The position numbers and the translations under genes are program-made. Below the pieces are notes generated by a model, which did not search any database, was not told the origin of the DNA, and saw only the letters and a program-made list of their open reading frames with translations. 64,000 nucleotides of DNA from Brucella daejeonensis (GTDB lineage: Bacteria; Pseudomonadota; Alphaproteobacteria; Rhizobiales; Rhizobiaceae), in contig NZ_JACIJG010000001.1 of assembly GCF_014199265.1 (NCBI RefSeq), positions 1 to 64,000 of the forward strand. The letters run 5' to 3'. This document shows positions 17,355 through 26,455 of the stretch, piece by piece; positions within the stretch are counted from its first letter, which is position 1, and each line of letters starts with the position of its first letter.

Positions 17355-18115
17355 TTTCTGTCCGCTGCTCCCAAACTATTCAGACTATCGGCAAGGCCGG
17401 AGAGATGGATGCCGCATTCGGTCTTTTCCGATCCTGCCCAGCGTCCCGCCCGCTGATCTTCGCCGTCCGCCACCGGCCGCGTGCAAGGCATGCAACCGAT
17501 GGAACGGTATCCTTGAGCGATCAGCGGATGCGCCAGAAGATCGTGCTTTTCGGCATAGGCTTTCAGATCCGATGCCTGCCAGCGGGCAAGCGGATTGATG
17601 CGAATGCGCGGACCGACGGATTCAAAAGTCGGCAGGCTTTCGCGGGTGGAAGCCTGAAACTGCTTGCGTCCCGTCATCCATGCGCGGTAGGGCGCGACCG
17701 CACGCGCCATCGGCTCCACCTTGCGGATAAAGCAGCACCGGTCCTTGTCGGTCATCGACAGGGCGCCGAACGGGTCCTCGGCCTTGAGGCTTTCCGCAAC
17801 CGGCAAGATATCCTGCACATTGGTCAGGCCCAGACGGTCCACCAGATCGCGGCGATAATCGAGTGTTGCGCGAAAATGCTTGCCCGTATCGAGGAACAGC
17901 ACCGGCGTCGCGGGATCGATCTCGGCGATCATGTGCAGAAGCACCGCCGATTCCGCACCGAATGACGACACGGCGGCGATCCGCCCCTCAAAAAGCTCGC
18001 GAACGCCAAGGGCGATCACTTCCTGAGGGGACGACGCGCCGTGGCTCGCCTCCAGGAGACGGGCTTCGGCACTCGCCCTTTGTTCGGCGTCAGGCTGCAC
18101 GGCTGATTTCTCCAT
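17351..18115 (-). CDS. cysH: Thioredoxin-dependent APS/PAPS reductase
   Basis: A 254-aa PP-loop reductase producing sulfite from activated sulfate. Besides the C-terminal ECGIHL (233-238) with the catalytic cysteine, it carries the Cys pairs CC (127-128) and CMPC (208-211), which mark the [4Fe-4S] APS-reductase class rather than the cluster-free PAPS enzymes of E. coli. I start at ATG 18115, which overlaps the cysI end by 26 bases. The frame is open further upstream inside cysI, but that part is not conserved-looking. Next in the operon is DUF934. Confidence 0.94.
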   Translation of the reverse strand: MEKSAVQPDAEQRASAEARLLEASHGASSPQEVIALGVRELFEGRIAAVSSFGAESAVLLHMIAEIDPATPVLFLDTGKHFRATLDYRRDLVDRLGLTNVQDILPVAESLKAEDPFGALSMTDKDRCCFIRKVEPMARAVAPYRAWMTGRKQFQASTRESLPTFESVGPRIRINPLARWQASDLKAYAEKHDLLAHPLIAQGYRSIGCMPCTRPVADGEDQRAGRWAGSEKTECGIHLSGLADSLNSLGAADRK

Positions 18116-19760
18116 AGAGCGCACGTTTGAAGGGTTCCATTCCGACCCGGCGATAAGCGGCCAGGAACGTTTCCCCGGCATTTTCGCGAAGATCGAGATA
18201 GGTATCGACAATCGTTTCAATGGCGTTCACGACCTCTTCCGAGGAGAAGCCGCGTCCGGTGATTTCGCCGATGGCCGAATGTTCGTCCGCCGAACCGCCG
18301 AGCGTGATCTGATAAAGCTCCTCGCCTTTCTTCTCGACGCCCAGAATGCCGATATGGCCGACATGGTGATGGCCGCAGGCATTGATGCAGCCGGAAATCT
18401 TGATCTTCAGATCGCCGATTTCGAGCTGGCGCTGCTGATCGCCAAAACGTTCGGAAATGCGCTGCGCCACCGGAATGGAACGCGCATTGGCCAGCGCGCA
18501 GTAATCGAGACCGGGGCAGGCGATGATGTCGGTGATGAGCCCGGCATTCGGCGTCACCAGCCCGTCCGACTGCAACAGGTCGAAGACAGCCGCAAGATCG
18601 GCCTTGGCCACATGCGGCAGAACCAGATTCTGTTCGTGGCTGACGCGGATTTCGTCGAAGGAATAGGTTTCGGCAATATCGGCCACCAGTTCCATCTGCT
18701 CGGCGCTTGCGTCGCCCGGAATGCCGCCGATAGGTTTCAGCGAGATGGTGACGACCGCATAATCGGGATGCTTGTGCGGCGTCACGTTGCGGGCCACCCA
18801 GCTTGCGAAAGCCGGATCGGCCTTCTGCGTGACGGCCAGTATCTCCCAGCCCTCCGGGCGCTGCGGCAGGTCGGGGAGGCGGAAGTAGCTTTCGATGGCA
18901 TCGATATCGCGCTGCGGCAGCTTCAGGTCGCCGTTGCGGATTTCTTCCCATTCCGCGTCGATCTCGCGGGTGAGTTGCTCGACGCCGGTTTCATGAACGA
19001 GAATCTTGATGCGCGCCTTGTACTTGTTGTCGCGGCGCCCATAAAGATTATAGACGCGGACGATCGCCGTCACATAGGTCAGCATATCCTCGACGGGCAG
19101 GAAATCGCGAATTTTACGCGCCACCATCGGCGTGCGGCCCTGACCGCCGCCGATATAGACCGCCAGACCCAGTTCACCCGCTTCGTTCTTTTTCAGTTGC
19201 AGGCCGATATCGTGCACCTGAATGGCGGCACGGTCATGGTCGGAACCGACAATCGCAATCTTGAACTTGCGCGGCAGGTAGGAAAATTCCGGGTGCAGCG
19301 ACGACCATTGCCGCAGGATTTCCGCGAAGGGGCGCGGATCGGCCACTTCGTCAGCGGCGGCCCCGGCAAAATGGTCGGCGGTCACATTGCGGATGCAATT
19401 GCCCGATGTCTGGATGGCGTGCATTTCCACTTCCGCCAGTTCTTCCAGAATGCGCGGGACATCCTTCAGCGCGGGCCAGTTGTACTGGATGTTCTGGCGC
19501 GTGGTGAAATGGCCGAAGCCGCGATCATAGGTGCGGGCAATGTGGCCAAGCCTGCGCAACTGGCGGCTGGACAAGGTGCCGTAAGGGATAGCAACCCGCA
19601 GCATATAGGCGTGCAATTGCAGATAAAGCCCGTTCATCAGGCGCAGCGGCTTGAACTGGTCTTCCGTCAATTCACCGGCGAGGCGGCGCTCGACCTGATC
19701 CTTGAACTGGGCAACGCGGGCTGCAACAAAATCGCGGTCGAATTCGTCATAACGATACAT
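18090..19760 (-). CDS. cysI: Siroheme-dependent sulfite (nitrite/sulfite) reductase
   Basis: A 556-aa hemoprotein that reduces sulfite to sulfide with six electrons. The four cysteines binding the coupled [4Fe-4S]-siroheme centre are Cys415 and Cys421 (CPGLDYC) and Cys458 and Cys462 (GCINACGHH). It belongs to the ferredoxin-type nitrite/sulfite reductases rather than the NADPH flavoprotein complex, and no cysJ is nearby. The siroheme cofactor is made by CysG encoded just upstream. The flanking DUF2849 and DUF934 genes suggest extra operon-specific factors. Confidence 0.94.
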   Translation of the reverse strand: MYRYDEFDRDFVAARVAQFKDQVERRLAGELTEDQFKPLRLMNGLYLQLHAYMLRVAIPYGTLSSRQLRRLGHIARTYDRGFGHFTTRQNIQYNWPALKDVPRILEELAEVEMHAIQTSGNCIRNVTADHFAGAAADEVADPRPFAEILRQWSSLHPEFSYLPRKFKIAIVGSDHDRAAIQVHDIGLQLKKNEAGELGLAVYIGGGQGRTPMVARKIRDFLPVEDMLTYVTAIVRVYNLYGRRDNKYKARIKILVHETGVEQLTREIDAEWEEIRNGDLKLPQRDIDAIESYFRLPDLPQRPEGWEILAVTQKADPAFASWVARNVTPHKHPDYAVVTISLKPIGGIPGDASAEQMELVADIAETYSFDEIRVSHEQNLVLPHVAKADLAAVFDLLQSDGLVTPNAGLITDIIACPGLDYCALANARSIPVAQRISERFGDQQRQLEIGDLKIKISGCINACGHHHVGHIGILGVEKKGEELYQITLGGSADEHSAIGEITGRGFSSEEVVNAIETIVDTYLDLRENAGETFLAAYRRVGMEPFKRALYGEISRAA

Positions 19761-19780
19761 GAGCTATTCCAACAACAGGG

Positions 19781-20083
19781 TCAGGAGGCGCGCTTCAGGG
19801 GCGCATGTCCGAACGTGGGGATAGAAGGCCCCGACAGGCGGATGCGCTCGCGCAGGCGGATCGGGTAAAGCCCCTCCTCACGCTCCTCCACGTCGATCAC
19901 ATTCACATCGACAACGAGATTGGCCTTCGCCGCGGTCTCTCCCGCGCTTTCCAGCGCCGCGACCGCTTCCGCATGACGGGCGATCAACGCGCCATCGATG
20001 GTTTCCCGCCACGAGCCGTCGGCGCCAAGCCACACAGCCTGTCCGTCGATGAGGCGGTTTGCAGTGAGAACTTTTACGACCAT
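19781..20083 (-). CDS. DUF2849 protein of the sulfite reduction operon
   Basis: A 100-aa DUF2849 protein, function unknown. It begins MVVKVLTANRL and has the family-typical GQAVWLG region, a central Ala-rich helix and an acidic-Arg C-terminal part ending near IRLSGPSIPTF. It sits between cysG and cysI with gaps of about 20 bp, and the family is consistently found there in alphaproteobacteria. The ATG at 20083 is preceded by GGAG. With DUF934 it brackets the reductase genes, so involvement in sulfite reductase maturation or electron supply is a reasonable inference only. Confidence 0.85.
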   Translation of the reverse strand: MVVKVLTANRLIDGQAVWLGADGSWRETIDGALIARHAEAVAALESAGETAAKANLVVDVNVIDVEEREEGLYPIRLRERIRLSGPSIPTFGHAPLKRAS

Positions 20084-20100
20084 ATCCAATCTCCTCGAAA

Positions 20101-21609
20101 TCAGGCTGCGACGGCAACGGGCCGAACGGCCAGCGCTTCGGCCCTGTCTATCGCCGCACCGGCGACGGCATCGCCAATGATCACCATGACCGGGCCGGAA
20201 AGCTTCTTTTCTTCCAGCGCGGGCAAATCCTTCAATGTGCCGTGAAACAGGCGCTTGTCCTCGCGGCTTGCATTTTCCACCACCGCGACGGCGGTATCTT
20301 CGTGCAGACCGGCGGCGATCAGCCTCGACGCGACCGACGCGGCAACCGTCGAGCCCATATAGACGGCGATGGTAACACCCGAGACGGCGAGCTTTGCCCA
20401 ATCGGGCAGCACGCGGCCCGTCATGTCATGGCCGGTGGTGAAAACCAGCGAAGAGGCGACACCGCGCAGTGTCAACGGCAATTCCATATCGGCGGCGGCG
20501 GCAAAGGCGGAGGTGATGCCCGGCACGACTTCGAAACCGATCCCGGCAGCGCGCAAAGCGGCCATTTCCTCACCGGCACGACCGAAGACCAGCGGATCGC
20601 CCGATTTCAGCCGCACCACGCGCTTGCCTTGCCGTCCCAGCGAAACCAGCAGGCGATTGATCTCTTCCTGGCTTTTCGAATGGCACCCCTTGCGCTTGCC
20701 GACCGGCAGGCGCTCGGCATCGCGGCGGCCCATGGCAATCACGCTCTCCGGCACCAAAGCGTCGTGAACGATGATATCGGCCTGCATCAATGCGCGCTGC
20801 GCACGCAGGGTCAGAAGATCTTCCGCCCCCGGCCCCGCCCCCACCAGCCAGACATAACCGGCCATTCCGTGAGGCTGAGCGATGAGATCGCCAGCGATGC
20901 GGGAAGCTTCCTCGCGGTCGCCGTTTTCAACGGCGCGGGAGACCGGTCCCGAAAAGAAACCGCGCCAGAAACTGCGGCGCGCCAGCCCCTTGGGCACCAT
21001 GCGCTCGACCCGAGGACGCCAGCTTTCGGCAAGATGCGCAAGCTCGCCCAGACGCGGCGAAAAAGCGGCATCGATACGCGCGCGCACCATCTGCGCCAGA
21101 ACAGGCGCGGCCCCTTCCGTGCCGATGGCAATCGCAACGGGAGCGCGGTTGACGATTGCGGGCGTCAGAAAATCGCAGAGCGCTGGCCGGTCCACCACAT
21201 TGACCGGGATTTTCTGCGCCTTGGCGCTGGCGGCAACGGCGCTATCCAGCGCCTCGTCACCGGTAGCGACAAAGACGAGCCGGGCGCCATCGAGATGTTC
21301 AGGCGCAAAAGCCTGGGTGATCTGCTCCGCGCCGTGGCTCGTCGCGAAAGCGGCCAGTGCCGGTTCGATTTTATTGGCGACAATGCGCAGGCGGGCGGAA
21401 GTCTGCGCCACCAGGCGCGCCTTGTTCAGGGCTTCCTCGCCCCCGCCGACGATCACCACCAGCTCTTCCGAAACACGGAAGAAGGCGGGAAAATCTGCCA
21501 GCAGACGTTTTTGCGATGAAGGCACGGCAACCATCCTTTTGAGCCCTTCCAGCGAAGGCGGCGGCCGCTTCCGGGCTGGAAATACATGGGCAGTCGAGAT
21601 GGTGGTCAT
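20101..21609 (-). CDS. cysG: Siroheme synthase, trifunctional
   Basis: A 502-aa CysG. The N-terminal half (about residues 30-240; VVIVGGGEEALNKARL is the NAD-binding loop) carries precorrin-2 dehydrogenase/sirohydrochlorin ferrochelatase. The C-terminal half (about 250-490; VGAGPGAEDLLTLRA, then VVRLKSGDPLVFGR) is uroporphyrinogen-III C-methyltransferase. It supplies siroheme to CysI, encoded two genes downstream. The start at 21609 adds ~25 residues before MVAVPSSQ; ATG 21534 is an alternative start. The promoter must lie in 21610-21759. Confidence 0.94.
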   Translation of the reverse strand: MTTISTAHVFPARKRPPPSLEGLKRMVAVPSSQKRLLADFPAFFRVSEELVVIVGGGEEALNKARLVAQTSARLRIVANKIEPALAAFATSHGAEQITQAFAPEHLDGARLVFVATGDEALDSAVAASAKAQKIPVNVVDRPALCDFLTPAIVNRAPVAIAIGTEGAAPVLAQMVRARIDAAFSPRLGELAHLAESWRPRVERMVPKGLARRSFWRGFFSGPVSRAVENGDREEASRIAGDLIAQPHGMAGYVWLVGAGPGAEDLLTLRAQRALMQADIIVHDALVPESVIAMGRRDAERLPVGKRKGCHSKSQEEINRLLVSLGRQGKRVVRLKSGDPLVFGRAGEEMAALRAAGIGFEVVPGITSAFAAAADMELPLTLRGVASSLVFTTGHDMTGRVLPDWAKLAVSGVTIAVYMGSTVAASVASRLIAAGLHEDTAVAVVENASREDKRLFHGTLKDLPALEEKKLSGPVMVIIGDAVAGAAIDRAEALAVRPVAVAA

Positions 21610-21759
21610 TATTCATGGCGCGGCGGAAAATTATAAGAAACGGGCTTGCGCGCGCAAATCGCACCGCGCATCACTTTTTCTCAAGAATGCCCTTTGCAGG
21701 ATTTTCATTCTCCGGCAGGCCTGCAATATATCCCACAGTTTTTATGTGATTACAGAAAC

Positions 21760-22143
21760 TTACGCATAGGTCCCGGAGCTAAAGAAGGCGGGAAAATGTT
21801 TCGGCCAGCGGCGCGGCAGCACCGCGACCAGATCGAACCGCAGCGACAATTGCGCATGGTCCGGTTGCCGTTGCAGCCAGAGATCGGCGGCGGCTTCGAT
21901 GCGCTGCATCGCCTGCGGGGTGACGGCCAGTTGTGCGGCCTCGATACTCGTTCGCGCCTTGACCTCCACGACCAGCACCAGTCGCCCACGCCTTGCGATC
22001 AGGTCGATCTCACCAAGCCGTGTGCGATAGCGCCGCGCCACGATGCGAAACCCCTTCAGCATCAGCGCGAGTGCGGCAAAGCGTTCGGCGCTGTGTCCGC
22101 GAAAGAAAGCATCCTGCCTTTTCTCGCGAAACCTCGTCATCAC
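21760..22143 (-). CDS. YraN/UPF0102 family nuclease-like protein
   Basis: A 127-aa UPF0102 protein. The core [22 protein letters not shown] and FVEVKAR-like (VVEVKART) motifs give the D-(x)n-E-V-K arrangement of the restriction-endonuclease-like fold; the biological role is unknown, though DNA processing is suspected. Its ATG overlaps the rsmI stop as ATGA, the usual rsmI-yraN pairing. Downstream is the cysG promoter region. Confidence 0.88.
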   Translation of the reverse strand: MMTRFREKRQDAFFRGHSAERFAALALMLKGFRIVARRYRTRLGEIDLIARRGRLVLVVEVKARTSIEAAQLAVTPQAMQRIEAAADLWLQRQPDHAQLSLRFDLVAVLPRRWPKHFPAFFSSGTYA

Positions 22144-23048
22144 GCGCCCGATTTGAGTTGCATGAGGCGCTGATAGAGGACGGATTTCTGCCCGCCAATC
22201 ATGCGGGCCGCTTCGCCCGCGGCCTTGGATGGCGGCAATTCGGCGGCAAGCGACAGAAGCAGCCTGTCGATATCCTCTTCGGTCTGCGGGGCAGCCTCCC
22301 CCGATGGCGGACCGACCAGCAGAACCACCTCGCCGCGAATGCGGTCTTCACCATCGAACTGTTTTGCCAACTCGCCCAGCGGCGCGGTGACAACCGTTTC
22401 ATAGGCCTTGGTCAATTCGCGGCACAGCGCGCCCTCGCGATCCGGCCCGAAGACCGCCGTCATATCGGCCAGCGTCGCTGCCGTGCGATTGGGCGATTCA
22501 TAGAAAACCAGCGTTGCGTCGATGCCCTTGAGGCTTTCGAGCCGGTTCTGCCTCTGGCCATGCTTGGACGGCAGGAAGCCGCAGAACATGAAGGCGTCGG
22601 TCGGCAGGCCGGAAGCGGCAAGTGCCGCCAGAACGGCGGAAGCGCCCGGCACGGGCACGACCTTTATGCCTGCCTCGCGCGCCTCGCCCACCAGCCGGAA
22701 ACCCGGATCGGAAACGAGCGGCGTTCCGGCGTCGGAGACCAGCGCCACGCTTTTGCCCGCCGCCAACGCGGCAATCAGCTTTTCACCGGCCTCGGCGGCG
22801 TTGTGCTCGTGATAGCTGACAGGGCGGCGCGAAATGCCATAGCGGTCGAGCAGAACGCGGGTTACGCGCGTATCCTCGCAGGCTAGCACATCGGCTGCGG
22901 CCAGCGTCTCGATGCCGCGCAGGGTCATGTCGCCGAGATTGCCGATGGGTGTCGAGACGATATAAAGCGCAGGCTCCAGCGGACGAGCGCGCATCGCCGT
23001 GCCGCCCACCACATAATCGCGCCGTCCCTCGCCCGTATCCTCGGTCAT
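22140..23048 (-). CDS. rsmI: 16S rRNA (cytidine1402-2'-O)-methyltransferase
   Basis: A 302-aa tetrapyrrole-methylase-fold enzyme that 2'-O-methylates C1402 in 16S rRNA. Visible signatures are [17 protein letters not shown] near residue 30 and [15 protein letters not shown]. The ATG at 23048 was chosen; the longer open frame upstream has no support. The gene is coupled to yraN downstream. Length agrees with the family (about 290-300 aa). Confidence 0.93.
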   Translation of the reverse strand: MTEDTGEGRRDYVVGGTAMRARPLEPALYIVSTPIGNLGDMTLRGIETLAAADVLACEDTRVTRVLLDRYGISRRPVSYHEHNAAEAGEKLIAALAAGKSVALVSDAGTPLVSDPGFRLVGEAREAGIKVVPVPGASAVLAALAASGLPTDAFMFCGFLPSKHGQRQNRLESLKGIDATLVFYESPNRTAATLADMTAVFGPDREGALCRELTKAYETVVTAPLGELAKQFDGEDRIRGEVVLLVGPPSGEAAPQTEEDIDRLLLSLAAELPPSKAAGEAARMIGGQKSVLYQRLMQLKSGA

Positions 23049-23058
23049 TTCGTGTCCT

Positions 23059-24255
23059 TCATACCGCAAGATCGGCCACCAGCGCGTCCAGCACCAGCGC
23101 ACCGTCCGGCGTCGCGCGGATGATATTGCCGCCCATCAGTTCGATCATGCCTTCGGAAACCAGCTTTGCAAGGCGCTTCTGGTCGACCGGGTGGCCCGAA
23201 AGTCTCTCATAACGGCGAAGGTCGATGCCTTCACGCAGGCGAAGCCCCATCATGAGGAACTCGTCGCCTTCCTGCCCGCCATCGAGATATTCTTCATCGA
23301 TAATGCCATGGCCGCGCCGCTCCACATGATCGAGCCATGTTTCGGGATGCTTTTCCGTCATGGTAACCGTGCGCACATCGTTTTCGACAAAGCGCCCGTG
23401 CGCGCCCGGCCCAATACCGACATATTGCCCATAGCGCCAGTAGACCAGATTGTGCTGCGATTCACGCCCCGGCGCGGCATGATTGGAAATCTCATAGGCC
23501 GGAAGACCGTGCTCCGCCGTCACGCGTTGCGTTTCCTCATAAAGCGCTGCTGCGTGATCCGGTTCCGGCGTCGTGAGCTTGCCCGCCTTCCACAGATTAT
23601 AGAACTGCGTGCCTTCCTCGATTGTGAGTTGGTAGAGCGAGAGATGATCTGCGGCAAGGCCGATGGCTTCCTTCAACTCCTCGCGCCATGCTGCAATGGT
23701 CTGGTCGGGTCGCGCATAAATGAGATCGAAGGACAGGCGCGGAAAAATTCCGCGTGCGAGGCGAATGGCCGCTTTTGCCTCTTCCACCGAATGCATGCGT
23801 CCGAGACGGCGCAGATCAGGATCGTTCAGCGCCTGGATACCAAGCGACACGCGATTGACGCCGGCAGCGCGATAGCCGCGAAAACGGTCGGCTTCGACGC
23901 TGGTGGGATTGGCTTCCAGCGTCACCTCGATATCGGGCGCGACCGACCAATGCGAGGCGATGCCGTCCAGCAGCGCACCGACTGTTTCCGGTAGCATCAG
24001 CGATGGTGTGCCGCCGCCCAGAAATATGCTGGTGACGGTGCGCGGGCCGGTGCGCGCGCGCAATGTTGCCATTTCGGTCAAGAAATTTTGCGTAAAACGC
24101 GCCTGATCCACCGGCTTGTGGCGGACATGGCTGTTGAAATCGCAATAGGGGCATTTGGCCAGACAAAACGGCCAGTGCAGATAAACGCCAAACGCGGTTT
24201 CCCCGTCGGTACGCGCAAGGGGAAAGGCGCTTGCCGGAGAAAATCGTTCGTTCAT
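23059..24255 (-). CDS. hemW: Radical SAM heme chaperone HemW
   Basis: A 398-aa radical-SAM protein with the cluster motif CLAKCPYC (Cys31, 35, 38) right after the YLHWPF signature, and the HemN-like C-terminal domain. HemW members are now thought to be heme chaperones rather than true coproporphyrinogen oxidases (family knowledge). The ATG at 24255 overlaps the rdgB stop as ATGA, so rdgB-hemW are coupled; rsmI follows 10 bp later. The C-terminal HemN domain (YERLSGHPV, then LVSEGMIEL) is intact. Confidence 0.92.
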   Translation of the reverse strand: MNERFSPASAFPLARTDGETAFGVYLHWPFCLAKCPYCDFNSHVRHKPVDQARFTQNFLTEMATLRARTGPRTVTSIFLGGGTPSLMLPETVGALLDGIASHWSVAPDIEVTLEANPTSVEADRFRGYRAAGVNRVSLGIQALNDPDLRRLGRMHSVEEAKAAIRLARGIFPRLSFDLIYARPDQTIAAWREELKEAIGLAADHLSLYQLTIEEGTQFYNLWKAGKLTTPEPDHAAALYEETQRVTAEHGLPAYEISNHAAPGRESQHNLVYWRYGQYVGIGPGAHGRFVENDVRTVTMTEKHPETWLDHVERRGHGIIDEEYLDGGQEGDEFLMMGLRLREGIDLRRYERLSGHPVDQKRLAKLVSEGMIELMGGNIIRATPDGALVLDALVADLAV

Positions 24256-24914
24256 TTTGCCGGAACCGCTTCCAGATCGAGCGCCTTTTCGGCAAAAAGC
24301 TTGAAGGCGCGGGCGCGGTGAGACAAGGCCGATACATCGCCGGGCTTCCATCCGTGCTTTTCATCCGCCGTCATTTCGCCAAAGGTTTTTTCATAACCAT
24401 CCGGTAGGAAAACCGGATCGTAACCGAAGCCAATCGTGCCGCGCGGCGGCCAGACCAGCGTGCCTTCCACCTCGCCACGGAAATATTCCGCTTCGCCATC
24501 CGGCCATGCGAGACAAATAACGGAGACAAAACGCGCCTTGCGCTTGTCCGGCGTCACGGCGCCCTTTTCCTGCAACAGGTTCTCGACCTTCTGCATGGCC
24601 ATGTCGAAATCGCGCTTGCCATCTTCCGTTTCCGCCCAGTTGGCAGTGTAGACGCCCGGATCGCCCCCAAGCGCATCAACCATCATGCCGGAATCGTCGG
24701 AAAGCGCTGGCAGACCTGTCGCCTTCGCTGCGGCAAGCGCCTTGATATAGGCGTTTTCCTCAAACGTCGTGCCCGTCTCATCCGGCTCAGGCAGACCGAG
24801 AGCGGCGACGGAGCTGACATCGAAACCGAACGGACCGATCAGCCCGTCAAATTCCTTCAGCTTGCCCGCATTATGCGAAGCGACGATCAGCTTGCCTTTT
24901 TCCAACACTCTCAT
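24252..24914 (-). CDS. rdgB: XTP/dITP diphosphatase
   Basis: A 220-aa Ham1/RdgB pyrophosphatase that clears deaminated purine nucleotides. It has the [10 protein letters not shown] nucleotide-binding motif at 13-22, [13 protein letters not shown], and FGYDPVF near the end. The ATG at 24914 is the natural family start. The typical alphaproteobacterial order rph-rdgB-hemW holds here, except that a VOC gene and a repeat element intervene between rph and rdgB. Confidence 0.93.
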   Translation of the reverse strand: MRVLEKGKLIVASHNAGKLKEFDGLIGPFGFDVSSVAALGLPEPDETGTTFEENAYIKALAAAKATGLPALSDDSGMMVDALGGDPGVYTANWAETEDGKRDFDMAMQKVENLLQEKGAVTPDKRKARFVSVICLAWPDGEAEYFRGEVEGTLVWPPRGTIGFGYDPVFLPDGYEKTFGEMTADEKHGWKPGDVSALSHRARAFKLFAEKALDLEAVPAK

Positions 24915-24938
24915 TTCATGACCTATTTTATCATCGCA

Positions 24939-24984
24939 TGATCTATACCAAAAACCGGTTCCCACTTTTTGGGATCATGCTCTA
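24939..24984 (-). repeat. Rhizobiales-type palindromic repeat ending in TAGAGCATGATCCC
   Basis: On the minus strand TAGAGCATGATCCC is followed by AAAAAGTGGGAACCGGTTTT and GATCATGCGATG. The same kind of sequence (AGAGCATG then CCCAAAAGTGGGAACCG) occurs at 28565-28620. It resembles a repeat scattered widely in Rhizobiales genomes. Its first three bases are the stop codon of the VOC gene. Confidence 0.7.
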
Positions 24985-25386
24985 GTCCCATAATTTCGGT
25001 TCAGCAATCTCCAGCGAATTGCCCGAAGGATCGCGGAAATAGATCGAGCGCGCACCGTTGGGCCAATTGAAATCGGCCTCGATTGCGACGCCATGCTTTT
25101 CCAGATGCGCCCGCCAGCCGTCGATCTCAGCGCGGCTTGCCGCAAAGCACACATGGCCCGGCCCTGTCGTGCCATGCGGCGGCACGGGCAGATGACCGGG
25201 CGATGGCGGCTTTAACGTTTCTTCCGCCTTGAAGAGCAGCAATATGCCCTCGCCGCAGCGGAAGAATGCATTGCGTTCGCTGACCTTGCCGACCGGCTCC
25301 AGCCCCATCACCCCGCGATAGAAAGTAATCGCCTCGGCGACATCGCGGACATAAAGCGCAGTTTCCAGAATACGGGCAGCGCGCAT
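24982..25386 (-). CDS. VOC-family (glyoxalase-like) protein
   Basis: A 134-aa vicinal-oxygen-chelate protein with paired beta-alpha-beta-beta-beta modules: LETALYVRDVAEAITFY near the N-terminus and GARSIYFRDPSGNSLEIAE near the C-terminus, including the metal-ligand Glu. Substrate is unknown; such proteins include fosfomycin/bleomycin-type resistance, dioxygenase and lyase members. It starts at ATG 25386. Its TAG stop is the first triplet of an intergenic repeat. It interrupts the usual rph-rdgB linkage. Confidence 0.85.
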   Translation of the reverse strand: MRAARILETALYVRDVAEAITFYRGVMGLEPVGKVSERNAFFRCGEGILLLFKAEETLKPPSPGHLPVPPHGTTGPGHVCFAASRAEIDGWRAHLEKHGVAIEADFNWPNGARSIYFRDPSGNSLEIAEPKLWD

Positions 25387-25446
25387 GGATTTTCCCTCGA
25401 TTGCAACGCATCCAATACGGTTCATCGAGATTCCGGCTATGGCGAG

Positions 25447-25547
25447 CCGAAAATGGTGGTCTTTGAGACCCGGAGCGGAGTGTACTTAAAGTACATGAGC
25501 ACCGGAAGCGGAAAAGAACGCCATTTGCAGGTCGCCAGAGCCGGAAT
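25447..25547. repeat. ~101-bp Bru-RS-like palindromic repeat, copy A
   Basis: CCGAAAATGG, CTTTGAGACCCGGAGCGGAG, the core palindrome TGTACTTAAAGTACA, TGAGCACCGGAAGCG and CCATTTGCAG follow in this order. The same blocks occur in copy B (62401-62502). The length and content resemble the Brucella Bru-RS repeats (recalled, not searched). It lies 12 bases downstream of the rph stop. Confidence 0.7.
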
Positions 25548-25559
25548 AACGGTGAACCG

Positions 25560-26276
25560 TCAGGCTACAGCCATTTTCTGCAATGACACAAGACGATCGA
25601 CGCCGGTGCGCGCCAGTTTCATCAGATTGGAAAATTCCTCTTCCGAGAACGGAGCGCCTTCGGCCGTGCCCTGGATTTCGACAATGCCGCCCGTGCCGGT
25701 CATGACGAAATTGCTGTCGGTCTCGGCAACCGAATCTTCGGCATAATCGAGATCGAGAACCGGCGCGCCTTCATAAATGCCGCAGGAAATGGCCGCGACA
25801 TGGTCTTTCAGGACCTTTTCCACGCGCACCATCTGGCGCGCTTCCATCCAGCGCAGACATTCGTGCAGGGCGACCCAGCCGCCGGTGATCGCCGCCGTGC
25901 GCGTGCCGCCATCGGCCTGAATGACGTCACAGTCCACCGTGATCTGCACTTCGCCCAGCGCCTGCATGTCCACGACCGCGCGCAGGGAACGTCCGATCAG
26001 GCGCTGGATTTCCTGCGTGCGCCCACCCTGCTTGCCGGTCGCGGCTTCGCGGCGCATACGGTCGCCGGTGGAGCGCGGCAGCATCCCGTATTCCGCCGTG
26101 ACCCAGCCCTTGCCGCTATTGCGCATCCAGCCCGGCACCTTTTCTTCAAGGCTCGCCGTGCAGAGCACATGCGTGTCGCCAAATTTCACCAGGCAGGAGC
26201 CTTCCGCATGTTTGGAGATGCCGCGCTCGAAGGAGACGGCGCGCATTTCGTCGGCTGCACGCTTGGATGGACGCAT
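25560..26276 (-). CDS. rph: Ribonuclease PH
   Basis: A 238-aa phosphorolytic 3'-5' exoribonuclease that trims tRNA 3' ends. It starts [12 protein letters not shown] and has [20 protein letters not shown] and [15 protein letters not shown] with the conserved Arg and Asp residues of the active site. It is transcribed divergently from hrcA across a 179-bp region. Length equals the family norm. A palindromic repeat follows its stop immediately. Confidence 0.95.
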   Translation of the reverse strand: MRPSKRAADEMRAVSFERGISKHAEGSCLVKFGDTHVLCTASLEEKVPGWMRNSGKGWVTAEYGMLPRSTGDRMRREAATGKQGGRTQEIQRLIGRSLRAVVDMQALGEVQITVDCDVIQADGGTRTAAITGGWVALHECLRWMEARQMVRVEKVLKDHVAAISCGIYEGAPVLDLDYAEDSVAETDSNFVMTGTGGIVEIQGTAEGAPFSEEEFSNLMKLARTGVDRLVSLQKMAVA

Positions 26277-26391
26277 ATATCAAATCCTCGTTTCATATTT
26301 CCGTGCGGTTTCTTAGGCCGGTCGCGCGCAAATAGAAAGGAATTTCGCGTGGCCGGGCATGTTGAGAGACATGACAGCCTCTATGCAAAAG

Positions 26392-26420
26392 CTTTGACGC
26401 TGCAAGGTACAGCCTTATAT
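26392..26420 (+). promoter_or_regulatory. Candidate hrcA-grpE promoter
   Basis: TTTGAC (26393-26398) and TTATAT (26415-26420) are 16 bases apart, ~35 bp before the hrcA start. It could also be read as a heat-shock-type CTTTGA / CCTTATAT pair. No CIRCE element (TTAGCACTC repeats) is present, so HrcA autoregulation through a standard operator is not visible here. Confidence 0.4.
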
Positions 26421-26455
26421 TAAGGGCATTCACTCAAAAGGTTTGCTGCCCAACC

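Noticed and set aside
26277..26455. CIRCE operator upstream of hrcA
   Set aside because: I searched for TTAGCACTC with an inverted partner; it is not present. HrcA probably acts elsewhere, for example at groES.
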